From NCBI GenBank assembly GCA_029449235.1, contig JANATG010000019.1, positions 806,001 to 870,000 on the forward strand: a stretch of DNA of 64,000 bases, written 5' to 3'. Source of the stretch: Linnemannia schmuckeri. Taxonomy: Eukaryota > Mortierellomycota > Mortierellomycetes > Mortierellales > Mortierellaceae. Of the stretch, positions 10,107 through 19,779 are shown one piece after another; the first letter of the stretch is position 1, and the number at the start of each line of letters is the position of its first letter. The notes under the pieces are model-generated. The model had not been told where the DNA came from. It ran no database searches and was given only the letters and a program-made list of their open reading frames with translations. The translations under genes were made by a program, and so were the position numbers.

Positions 10107-13100
10107 TCAAGCCTCGGGGATGGTGTTGAGCCACTCGAACGGATTTTCGACGTAGGCTGCTGCCTTGTCCATGTATCTTTTTTTGAAAGTGAAAATTTTA
10201 AGGTAAGCGTCAAGTTGCTTGTAACACAGCTTTTCAAATATTCATGTGTTAAAACTGCAAGCTAACTCACCCATTTCGATAAAGTCAAGTGTCGAAGTCC
10301 AAGTCATCCATACGACTCCTGAGCTTGTCGTCGACCGTAGCGTCGTTTATCAGGTCGATCAAAGCCCTTTGAGGAGATGAATGCCGGAAGCGTCTCCTTG
10401 GCCAAATTGATCTTGCCGTCCATCTACACACATAAGCAGAACGAGTATACATCATCATTGAACACCCTGTCCATATCACCACCTGTGCCGAATCCGTTCT
10501 TCCCCAGCACCATTCTTGTTACCATACAGCGTCCCTTGGAAACATCTCGGATATAGCTTCATTCAAACTTGTTCATGAACAAACGACCCTTAGACTTGGC
10601 CCCTTCACTGAACGAGTTCCAGCGTACTGTTAGGTCAGAGGGCCAATACCGAACCATCTCCTTGATATTGTCGTACGTGGCCAGTTCTTCGAACGCTTCA
10701 TCTGCAAATTTCCTCGAACCGTCGGTCTTGGAAGCTCGGATAACTTCAAGATATGATCCTCGCTTTGTTAGAGGTCGTCGTCCGAAGAGCCTAACAAAAC
10801 AAAGTAGAAAATGTTTAGTTGACTCCCATTCTTAATAACAACAAATTAGAGCACCTTTTTCCTCACATATTTTTCATACTTGTTGGAAAACAGAGATGCC
10901 GCGACGATCAGTTGATCGTCACTGCCATACGCCAGCGCACGTCCTTACTCGTTGAAGACAAGGCAGTCTATACTAAACTTCATCGTGGAACAAACATCGG
11001 GCGAGATGAAAAGTGGCTTTTTCGCGTAAAACAGCGTGGTCTGACATCCTTTGCTGCAGCTCGTAAGAAATCAGCCTCGATGGAGGAGTAATCTGAGCGC
11101 AGACAGAAGTAACCTTGAACCATCATAGTCAATGCCGCTCAGACATCCACTGTTTTGTCCTCAAATAGTTTTATTCGTCATACCGACTCATGGAGTGGAA
11201 TAAGTTCGTCATCCCTGCATCTCTTCTTCATATAGATCGCACAGCATTTCCGACAATAGAAAAAAACGGCCAGAGGAATAGTAACCGAGGGTCTGACGGC
11301 TAGTTTCGAACTGGCACGGAACAACTCATCCCGACACTTCAAGCATGGCTTGTTCTGGAGGCTCTCCGGTAGTTCATCATTTGGTACAGGCTTTGTGATC
11401 AGTCCCTGCAACAGATCAGCTTGGGGCGGAATAGAGAAAGCGGCCTGAAGCTCGCGATTCCTCTATTAATCTCAGAAAAAACAAAGCTAGATACATCCCC
11501 ACTGCCATGCATATAATTTAAATAAGTAACGTAACAAAAAATCGGTATGTCGCATCAAGAGCTTCACCTTTTCTATCTCGCCTGATGCCTGACACTCGGA
11601 GTATATGTGGTTGAAGAAAAGATAGACACTTTGTCTTCCATCTCGGAACTTGTGAATACAAATCTTTCAGTGCCTCTATGCTCGGTGATGTTCGCAGTCA
11701 CGCCCTGTGTAGGTGGCTATGGGGTCGAACGGAGAGTTGATCTGGTATCCGTTTTCAACAGTGATTCGATAGTTCGATTTTTGTAGCAATGAAAAAAGCT
11801 CTGCAGGGTTTAGCCAGGCTAACGGGATAGCCAAGGCGCCATCAACATATCATGGGAAGCAACAACGGTTACATATTTTGCTTATGAAGTAAACACTTTT
11901 TGAAAAAAGGTTAGAAAGGACACAGGCTGTACCTTGACAATGCCATCCTCAAGACAGCAGCCTTCATCAAACATGATCAGCTCAGAGTGCTGACGAGCTG
12001 CAATCCTCATCAAAGGGCTTGTCGCGTATTGAAAGGTAATGCTGAATGCTATTATACGTACAATTAAAAAAGAAACTCATTACTTTCCATCAAAATAAAG
12101 GTGATGGATACTTCCAATAACACTTTCAAATAACATTAGCAAGAAAATAGCTTACTGTTTGGGACGTCATCCACAAGCTTCGGCTCTGGGATAGTTGATC
12201 CTGCATTCGGCTTATCGCGTCGACTGGCGTCTTCGACCAAAAGGTCCGGATCGACGTTACAATAAAGTCGTGTGATGTGGCGGTCTCAATTTTCTGTAAT
12301 AGTGAAGTGTTGGTCGCAGTCTCCCTCGGTGCACACGACAGGTCGATGAATCACATTAAGATGGCCGTGCATGTCATCCTTGAATGAAAACTCGTCTAGG
12401 CAGCCTTGGTGAGAACACAGAAAGTTGCTATGCTTTTTCTCACGGTGCTCAAGAAGCAATCTCTTCGTGCCATATGCTTTGGAACAGCCAGGGTAGGCAC
12501 AGATGTGGTCCTTGACTCTTGGGAGATGGATCAACGTGTGTGCTTTGAACTAGGATTCTTTGATCAACCGGTGGCACTCAGGGCACTCGACATGCATGTC
12601 CTCTATCACAACGCAGAATTTTGATGAAACGTTATTAAGTAAATGTCAAAACATGATTATAAGTAATCAAATAGAAATGCGTGTAACCATACCTTGCAGT
12701 GGCATGGGTTAATCGTCATGGGCTTTTTTCGTGCCTGTTGCGGCTAACGTCCGCCAGAAACTTCTCCGAACAGGGTTGGAATCTGCAGGGTGTTTTGTAA
12801 TGTTTCGCCTCATGAGTGGACAGCTTGGTTTCTGAAAGAAACCATAACGAGCAGGTGGCGCGGGAGCAATAAAAAAGGTGGTGGTACTTGCGGCTATGCT
12901 TGCAGAGGTTGCCGTGCCCGGAATAGTTGGCAGAGCATCACTTGTAGAGACAAGCGACGCGCTTCTTGTTGCGCACCTTCTCCCTATAGTTCGGGTTGGG
13001 AGGCAATCAAAGCTTCCAAAGCAGGCTTTTCTTTTGGCCTTCATACTTGGTACGCGCAGTGGGATATCTGAAGTGGTGACCGGGGGAATAAACGTAAGGG

Positions 13101-13110
13101 CGCTTACTAA
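10107..13110 (-). pseudogene. Decayed multi-C2H2 zinc-finger gene
   Basis: Read on the minus strand, this was once a large spliced gene. The 5' part (about 13110-12290) encodes at least six C2H2 fingers of the C-x4-C-x12-H-x3/4-H type, such as CSANYSGHGNLCKHSRKYH, CSLWFLSETKLSTHEAKH and CAYPGCSKAYGTKRLLLEH. In-frame stops cut it at 13007-13009 (TGA), 12938-12940 (TGA), 12716-12718 (TGA), 12550-12552 (TAG) and 12286-12288 (TGA). Further coding-like blocks follow, separated by intron-like gaps and more stops: about 12045-11930 (MFDEGCCLEDGIVK), 11780-11570, 11410-11180 (CLKC and CRKC pairs, a zinc-ribbon look), 11010-10855, 10800-10565, and a last exon ending ENPFEWLNTIPEA with its stop at 10107. 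Fingers of this type usually bind nucleic acid. The C-terminal domains are unknown to me. A relic of a lineage-specific transcription-factor-like family is the simplest reading; an old mobile element is possible. Confidence 0.7.
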
Positions 13111-13859
13111 GGAGTAGAAAAACGCGGATGCAGGATTTGAGAAACGATAAGGTGACGATGTGATTGTAGCGAACCTTAATAAAGAGGCGGTTGGGCAAAG
13201 TAAAAGTAATGGATGCTCTGCAGGTTTGTCGGCGAGCAGGAGAGCGGTGACGGGATGGACACGCTGAAGAGGTGTAAAGGTGCTTTCGCCTTGAAAGTGA
13301 ACTTGAACGGAGAGAGACTTGTCAACGGAAAAAGCGATGAACGAGACGTAGTTGGTGCTGAGAGTTGCAAGTTTGTGTACGAAGGTCGTGCTGTAGTCTT
13401 CGACTTTATGTGGAATGGAGGTGGTGTGTGGGGCGAGAAGGAGAGAGTGGGGAGGGTGTGTGAGGAGTAGGGGGGTTAGAATGCGGGAGAATAAGAAAGT
13501 GAGGGTGAGAAGAGTGTGTTAGGAGTCGAAGAGAGTACGGTGCAGGTCGATAGTGGCAACGTGTGTGGAGCAAAAAAACAAAAGGCAAAAATTAGCCAAG
13601 AAATTACTTTATTCGAACGCGAACGCTAAAGACCCCACATTAGCGCAAGCCACCCGAGCGCACACAGCCACGTTTTTGGTCCGCTCGACTGTTCTTAAAG
13701 CACAACAGTCACTCACTCACTCACTAAACCAGCCCACTAATTTTTTTTGACTTTTTCAGACCTTTGACTTGCATCATCTTCACACTTCCTCTCCCTTTCC
13801 CTTCCATCTCACTGCCTCTCCTTCAACACTCTCATTCCAACACTTTCAACACCTTCACA
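13111..13859. promoter_or_regulatory. Upstream region of sugar-transporter gene
   Basis: There is no supported gene in this stretch. The 3' half is a CT-rich tract (about 13760-13858) that ends directly at the transporter start codon, a layout repeated in front of several genes in this window. Three consecutive ACTC repeats (CACTCACTCACTCACT) occur near 13710. The left part is purine-rich on the plus strand and probably held the promoter of the decayed zinc-finger gene. Confidence 0.4.
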
Positions 13860-15733
13860 ATGCCATCCTTCAACCTAGGACTTAGCGAAAGAGCTTCGAC
13901 CTTTTGTGTCATAAGCTTCTACATGGCATCGTTTCGTTCCTCCATTCCTCGTTGATGCTCATGAGACTTTTACATTGCGAATGAAGAAATTTTTTTGCAT
14001 GTGTCGTATTAACCGTTAAACTACCTTAAACAAAAAATCAAATAGGTCACTGCACTGGTGATGGTCTCCGTCAATAAGGTATTTTTACGCCACAATTTTT
14101 TTCCATTGCTCACTCAAAACCTCGCACCGTTTTTTACAAATTTGCCACTGAAGCCATTAGATTATTACCTTTATCTAATCAACTCTCTCTTTCTCCCTCC
14201 GTCTGAAATAGTGGGCATTGAACACGTTGCCGTTGCCATGGACGCTACTATGGATTCAAATGATCATCGCCGTATTTTTGTTGAAGGTGACCCAGTACAC
14301 GGGTCTGCTCAAGATGCCAGAGATCGTAGCCAAGACTGCTAAGGCGTTGATTCCTCTGATTGCCATCAATGTTCTCGGCCTCGGCGTCAACACCCTCTGC
14401 CTCGTCTACGTCGACACTTCCTTCTATCAGGTACTTTGGCACTTTGCGTTACGGTTGTAGTTATTGTTTATTTTGTTGTTTGCGCCCATTTCCCCATCAT
14501 ATGTCTCCAATCAATCGATTAATAATTATTCAGCGGGACAACACCCGACAAAAATAGCTATTTGGATCCATTTGTTCCGCTTGGATCTTGTTGTTCTCTC
14601 TCTCGGCTTTCTTTCCCTCCCTGTTCCACATCCATTTATTTGGATAAAGAACTAATTAAGATGTGGCGTTGTTGCACAACTCCAACTATCTTCACTTTTG
14701 CTCACACATTCTTTTTTCTTTCTCTTTCCCTTTCCCGCTGTTGCCTGCTCTCAATTTTACTTCGGTCTGTTTAGATTGCACGCGGGTTGGTTCTTCCATT
14801 CACAGTGTTCTTTGCCTATGTCCTCCTCCGCCAACCTTCCTCAAAGCTGGTCCTCGCCTCCTGCTTCACTGTCTTTTGTGGATTCTACACCGGTGTTACC
14901 TCCGAGATCAGCGTCTCCCACCTCGGCATCTTCTTCGGTGTCATCTCCTCCATCACCACTTCACTCCACGCAATCGTCATCAAAAAGTCGCTCGGCGTCG
15001 TCAACAACTCGACCCTTGACCTTGTCTACTACAACAACGTGCTTTCGCTCCTTGCTGTCACACCCTTGATTGTGCTTACTGGAGAGAGTGCCGAGATTTC
15101 GTACCGCCTATCGAATGATGGCTTTGAGGCTTTCCATACTTTCTTGTTTGCGGGACTTATTACTGGAATCTTTGGCTTCTTGGTCAATTTGGCCAGTTTC
15201 TTGCAGATTTCCAAGACTTCTCCTACTACTCATATGATTGCCGGTGCTGTTCGTGGAGTGTAAGTGTTTTTTCTTTATTAGTTAGCTTGAAGGATGTGGA
15301 TCGAATGCCAAGGAGTACCTTAGATATTTTTCTAATTGTCTTCCCGCGCCAGAATCGCTAATTATACCTTTTGCTTGCTCTCTTTCAACTCGACTTTCTA
15401 TATTTTTATCCCGGCGCTGTATTCCATTCCTGACAAATACCCCCCCTTTTTTTTACGCCTCACCTCTATCTACAATGAACGACAACTATTACGACAAACA
15501 AAAACAGAATTCAAACTCTGTTGGGCTACTGGGCGTTCAACGAAATTATCACAACTGGACGTTTGTTGGGCATTTTTTTGATCCTCAGCGGAGGGGCTCT
15601 GTACACGTGGGCCAAGGACAAGGAGATGACGGCCAAGGACAGCGCCGAACCCGCCTATATCCCTATGACCCAGCAGGATATCGATGGCGAGGAGGAGGAT
15701 GAGGAGATCGACGAGGATAACCGCAAGGCATAG
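13860..15733 (+). CDS. GDP-fucose transporter-like nucleotide-sugar carrier
   Basis: This is a multi-pass membrane protein of about 344 residues in the drug/metabolite superfamily (TPT/SLC35 type). It most resembles SLC35C1, the Golgi GDP-fucose antiporter. Exons: 13860 to about 13931, 14046-14078, 14212-14430, 14775-15259, 15508-15733. Family blocks are visible: the NK after TM1, PLPWTLLWIQ, FGVISSITTSLHAIVIKKSL, YYNNVLSLLAVTPL, FLQISKTSPTTHMIAGAVRG, and a cytosolic acidic tail. The substrate is inferred from similarity; GDP-mannose or another sugar cannot be excluded. Mortierella alpina is known to make GDP-fucose, which fits. One oddity: the only join of exons 1 and 2 that preserves TM1 leaves an intron of the form TT..AG or GT..TA. 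A canonical alternative (exon 1 ending at 13907) loses part of TM1. Confidence 0.82.
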
Positions 15734-16064
15734 TTTCTTGTACAGCATCGCGATGACTGTATAACGAACTTTTTTACGATACCATTTTGTCTACCATTTC
15801 ATATTCGTACTCATTCATAGACGACTTTCATGCACAATACACTACTGTTTCTTTTTCACATATCCCCTTTTCATGAGAGGGTGTGATCTGTGCTGTGTGT
15901 GACTTGCATGAATTTATTCTATTTCCTTCTCTCTATTTCACCTGCATTTTCAATACTTCCCTTTTTTTTTTTCTCACAAACACTCCTCGCTCTCCTTTTT
16001 TTCTCTTCTTTTTTGATCATGCCAAACACGACCCACCAATCTCGAATTACCCACGCTTCTCACC

Positions 16065-17717
16065 ATGGCAGCAGGATTCTTCCTCTCGCTCCCTGATGCA
16101 ACACTCGTCAAAGACCCTTACGAAGAAGTCTTTTCGCTCTTCACCACAGAGACCACAGACGCGCCATGGGCACACAACAGGTCCGTCTCGCAACAGTCCA
16201 CTCGACTCGAGGTAGAACTCGATTTCACGCCGGCACCCTCACCCACGGTTAGTCAGCCAGGATCTAGACCGGGCTCGCGTGGTGCCGGGTCGTATTTCCA
16301 ATCGTTAAATGTTGTTGAGCCTGGAACTGTTGCTGGATCAGGACCAGGAGGAGAGTCACCGTTAACAGGGTCTAGGGAGACCTTCTCGTCATCGCCTGAT
16401 CCTTTGTCTGTCGAAGAGGATGGAGGCAGCAGCAGCAGTCTTGTTCTAGCGCAGACCAACGGCGGGAGAGAGAACAGTCTACCAAAAGTAAAGAGTCCAG
16501 CGGCAAGAGCAATCCTCAACAGTCGCAAGTCCAGTCGGGGGAGCGCAGGAGGTTCTTCATCACCCAGATCCGCAACCCCACAACCCACAAAGAAACCTGT
16601 CGTCATCCACCAGTCACTCTCAACACTCTCCCAACCAGGACAGACAGGGACTGTCGTCTGGGATTCAAGTATCCTGATGTCCAAGTTCTTGTTGTCGATC
16701 AAGGGTCTCTCGACGCGTTGTTATCGGACCGAGGAAGGGAGGCGGTTGCGGAAGGAGATGAGGGAGAATCGAAAACTGAGGGAAAGGGAGAGGCGGCAGC
16801 GGGAACAAGTCAGGATGCTGGAAGAGAGGGCGGATCGGTTGGCTATTACTGCGAATGGGGAGTTGGTGGATTCGGAGGATGAGGGGCCTATTGTTGAGGA
16901 GCCTCATGATATCGATGGTCAGGATGATGACGATGACGATGACACGGACTTTGATGATGAGGATGAAGACGAGGACGACAACAGGGAGGAGGAAAAGGAA
17001 GACAAGCCTGTCCTCGATCCTTCAGAGACGACAATCCTCGAACTTGGATCTGGATGTGGACTACTTGGGATTGTGATGGCGGAGCTCTGTCAGGACCTGC
17101 TGTTGACGGACCAAAAGCCCGTGCTCCCGTTGTTGGTCAAGAATCTGCGCAAGAACCTCGACAAGAAGTACTTTGATCAGGATCTTCTGAATGGGAGCAG
17201 CAACAACAATGGTCCTATCACGTCGAGAAAAAAGGATCGCTCCTCTACTACAGCAGCAACAGGAACATCAGGAGCGACGGATGTCCGACCGTGTCATATT
17301 CAAGTCCAGGAGCTCGTGTGGGGTCAAGATCTGGACCAAGATTTGAAGCGCGGGATGGGTGTTGATTTCGTGGTGGCGACAGATGTGGTCTACAACGAGT
17401 CGATTGTCCCCAAACTGGTTCAGACATTACAGGAGTTATGTCAGATTCGGCAGGGTGTCCGCGAAGAGATCCGACGGAGCCAAGGCGAGCACTTTGACCA
17501 ACTGCAGGAACAAGCTTTAGCCAGACCAGGACAGCGGATGAGGAGGATGGAGAGGACTGTGGTATTGTTGGCTCAGGAACTGAGGACGGATTTTGTCCAT
17601 CTGGCGTTTTTGGAGGGGTTGGAGCAGGCTGGGTTCCGGATGGTGCGGATCCCTCGCGAGATGATGGATAACGATTACCAGAGCGGGTATGTCATCTACG
17701 CCTTCTTCTTGCGCTAA
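16065..17717 (+). CDS. METTL21/VCPKMT-like protein lysine methyltransferase
   Basis: A single exon encodes 550 residues. The core is a class I SAM-dependent methyltransferase of the family-16 type (METTL21, VCPKMT, yeast Rkm5), which methylates lysines of chaperones, ribosomal or translation proteins. The visible motifs are the pre-core GTVVWDSSILMSKFLL, SAM motif I ILELGSGCGLLG (about residues 322-333), the motif II acidic pair LLTDQKPVL, the post-motif WGQDL, the motif IV-like ATDVVYNES, and a final QSGYVIYAFFLR strand. The protein is about twice the family's usual length. It carries a Ser/Pro/Gly-rich insert (residues 60-190), a charged helix (about 225-265) and an extreme Asp/Glu run (about 284-314) directly before motif I. 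The substrate is unknown. Confidence 0.85.
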   Translation: MAAGFFLSLPDATLVKDPYEEVFSLFTTETTDAPWAHNRSVSQQSTRLEVELDFTPAPSPTVSQPGSRPGSRGAGSYFQSLNVVEPGTVAGSGPGGESPLTGSRETFSSSPDPLSVEEDGGSSSSLVLAQTNGGRENSLPKVKSPAARAILNSRKSSRGSAGGSSSPRSATPQPTKKPVVIHQSLSTLSQPGQTGTVVWDSSILMSKFLLSIKGLSTRCYRTEEGRRLRKEMRENRKLRERERRQREQVRMLEERADRLAITANGELVDSEDEGPIVEEPHDIDGQDDDDDDDTDFDDEDEDEDDNREEEKEDKPVLDPSETTILELGSGCGLLGIVMAELCQDLLLTDQKPVLPLLVKNLRKNLDKKYFDQDLLNGSSNNNGPITSRKKDRSSTTAATGTSGATDVRPCHIQVQELVWGQDLDQDLKRGMGVDFVVATDVVYNESIVPKLVQTLQELCQIRQGVREEIRRSQGEHFDQLQEQALARPGQRMRRMERTVVLLAQELRTDFVHLAFLEGLEQAGFRMVRIPREMMDNDYQSGYVIYAFFLR

Positions 17718-17878
17718 TCGCGATTGAAGGCCTGGGCTCAGTTGGAGTGCACTGCCTTTTGCCTTGCAGGATAATAAAAAACGATACATTTTCGGACCTG
17801 CAGTATCCCATCTGCCACTTCTCCATTTCCTTCTCTTCATTCACTCGACAACAACCGCAACAACCATCAGGAATCAAA

Positions 17879-19528
17879 ATGCAACAACGACAACGGGATG
17901 CAATGGACTTGCCCGAGATCAGGGCCTCAATTGGACCTCACCTCACCTTGGCCTCTCTCCACTCATGCGTCCTTGTCTCCAAAGACTGGCGTGCAACCTT
18001 TACCCCTTTCCTTTGGAAAACCTTTTATTTCGGCCCGCACAAGGGTGACATCTCCCTCAACCCGCCTTCATCAGCCACAATCCAACGATACGCCCATCAT
18101 ATCCAGACTCTCGTCGTCCGCAGTCTTACCGCCGTTACTTTTCAGCTTAGTATTTTCAGGGACACGCCGTTGACGCAGTTGAGGGAGTTGTACATGTGTG
18201 AAGCGGTTGGGGAGGCGAAATGTACTACGGGGTTGGGGTGGTTGTTTCTGCAGAACCCTGGGTTAAAGGTCGTTGATTATGATGGTGGGCATAGTAAACC
18301 TGGCGGTGGTCGTAGTGATAATTACTACGACGACGACGATATACTAAGTGGACAAGAGCAGCAGGAGCAGGAGAGAGAAGAAGGAGATTTTGAGGTGCTA
18401 TTGAGTAGGTGTCCAGAGCTGACGGACTTGACGACGCGGTTTGTAGAGTACGACCGAAAGCACCGAGAGTTGTTATGGCAATTGTGTGAGTCTCGATTGA
18501 AGCGAATGTCGTTCTACGTCAACAAGTTTTCATATGACGTTAACTTGAGGGATACGATCAGAATGCCTCATCTTCAGGAACTGTCCATTCACAACATTGG
18601 CAGTCGTGATTCTGGGGGTAGTGCCCTCCCTGGGCTGGAGACGATTCTGGGATGCCCCAATCTGAGGGTCCTAAGGTGGTTCGCGGCGAGCGCCGACCCG
18701 ACGGTAGCGACTTTTCAGCAGATCTTGGCGTCGTGTCCGCGGTTGGAGGCGATCGAGTTACAGCGTATGGTTTTGGCAGATGGTGTGATTGCGTCGGTAT
18801 TGGAGACCATGCAGGGGCCCGCGACAGAGGTGATTGTCCCAAAACGGAAAGAGCCGTTTACGAGTGGTGGTATCTGGTCGAATTCGTTAGGGTTCAAGAC
18901 CAAGGCGTTTTCGGCTTTGGAGCGACGACATTTTGCAACGTTGGTGGTTCTAGATATGGGGACGCAGAGTAAGGAGGTGACGAGTCCCATGATCCTCCGG
19001 GTGTTGAGTTCTTGTACAAACCTGAAGGAGATTACAGCGTGTCAGTTGTTGGCAAAGGAGATCCGAGATGGGCCTGGGGTATGGGCTTGTCGAGGGTTGG
19101 AGGTCTTTCGTGTCAAGATCCGCGGGTTCCGCGATCCGTTGATAGACTTGATCCGAGCGGCCGTGTTCCGTCGTTTCGCAACACTCCCTCGGTTACGAAT
19201 TCTGCATATTGGAGGGCAGGATCGGAAGGAAGAAAGTGTTGTCCTAAGACTAGACTGTGGAATGGGTCAGCTGGTGGGGTTGGAGAGATTAGAGAGTATG
19301 TCAGTTTTCCCAGGGGGTCCTCAGAAGATGAGAAGGGAGGATGTGGAATGGATTAGGGAGCATTGGCAGGGGTTGAGGGTGTTGGAGGGGGATTTGCATC
19401 CTATGTGGGAAGTGAGTGAGGCGATTCGCGAAGTGCTGACGGCTCCGAGAGATAGTGGACGGAGGAGGGAGGCGGAGAGGAAGTTTGAGCAATTTGCTTT
19501 TCACACTGTCAACCATCGGTATTATTGA
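17879..19528 (+). CDS. F-box/leucine-rich protein, copy 1
   Basis: A single exon of 549 residues; the start at 17879 is chosen because it aligns with that of the second copy. The N-terminus (LPEIRASIGPHLTLASLHSC, then VLVSKDWRATF and LWKTFYFGP) has the layout of a fungal F-box that binds Skp1. The rest alternates short hydrophobic strands and helices in leucine-rich-repeat style, with repeated phrases such as PHLQELSIHN and CPNLRVLRW. F-box proteins of this kind supply substrate recognition to SCF ubiquitin ligases; which substrate is unknown. A Gly/Asp/Glu-rich insert interrupts the early repeats (about residues 140-165). The gene lies about 250 bp upstream of a same-strand paralogue with the same plan, so they arose by tandem duplication. 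Such F-box families are expanded in Mortierella-like fungi (general knowledge). Confidence 0.82.
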   Translation: MQQRQRDAMDLPEIRASIGPHLTLASLHSCVLVSKDWRATFTPFLWKTFYFGPHKGDISLNPPSSATIQRYAHHIQTLVVRSLTAVTFQLSIFRDTPLTQLRELYMCEAVGEAKCTTGLGWLFLQNPGLKVVDYDGGHSKPGGGRSDNYYDDDDILSGQEQQEQEREEGDFEVLLSRCPELTDLTTRFVEYDRKHRELLWQLCESRLKRMSFYVNKFSYDVNLRDTIRMPHLQELSIHNIGSRDSGGSALPGLETILGCPNLRVLRWFAASADPTVATFQQILASCPRLEAIELQRMVLADGVIASVLETMQGPATEVIVPKRKEPFTSGGIWSNSLGFKTKAFSALERRHFATLVVLDMGTQSKEVTSPMILRVLSSCTNLKEITACQLLAKEIRDGPGVWACRGLEVFRVKIRGFRDPLIDLIRAAVFRRFATLPRLRILHIGGQDRKEESVVLRLDCGMGQLVGLERLESMSVFPGGPQKMRREDVEWIREHWQGLRVLEGDLHPMWEVSEAIREVLTAPRDSGRRREAERKFEQFAFHTVNHRYY

Positions 19529-19779
19529 AGACGACAGGAAGGTGGCTCGTAATAAGGCAATAAAAAGAACAGACTTGTGTGTTTCTTGGATGTGTGCATA
19601 CCAAATCTTTATGCACATTTTGTCTTTCCGACTTTCAAGGCTAAGCCTGTAAGGAGAACCCTGGGGCCAAATTGTTTTGGCCAAGAAATAAAAAGGGTCG
19701 TGCTCCTTTCTCATTCAACCAAACCATTGACATTAACAACATTTGGCATCAGGAATTCACACGCACACACACATGCCCC

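Noticed and set aside
12709..13044. Intact 111-codon minus-strand frame
   Set aside because: It is a shadow of the zinc-finger frame one base over. The finger spacing of Cys and His is found only in the other, stop-containing frame.
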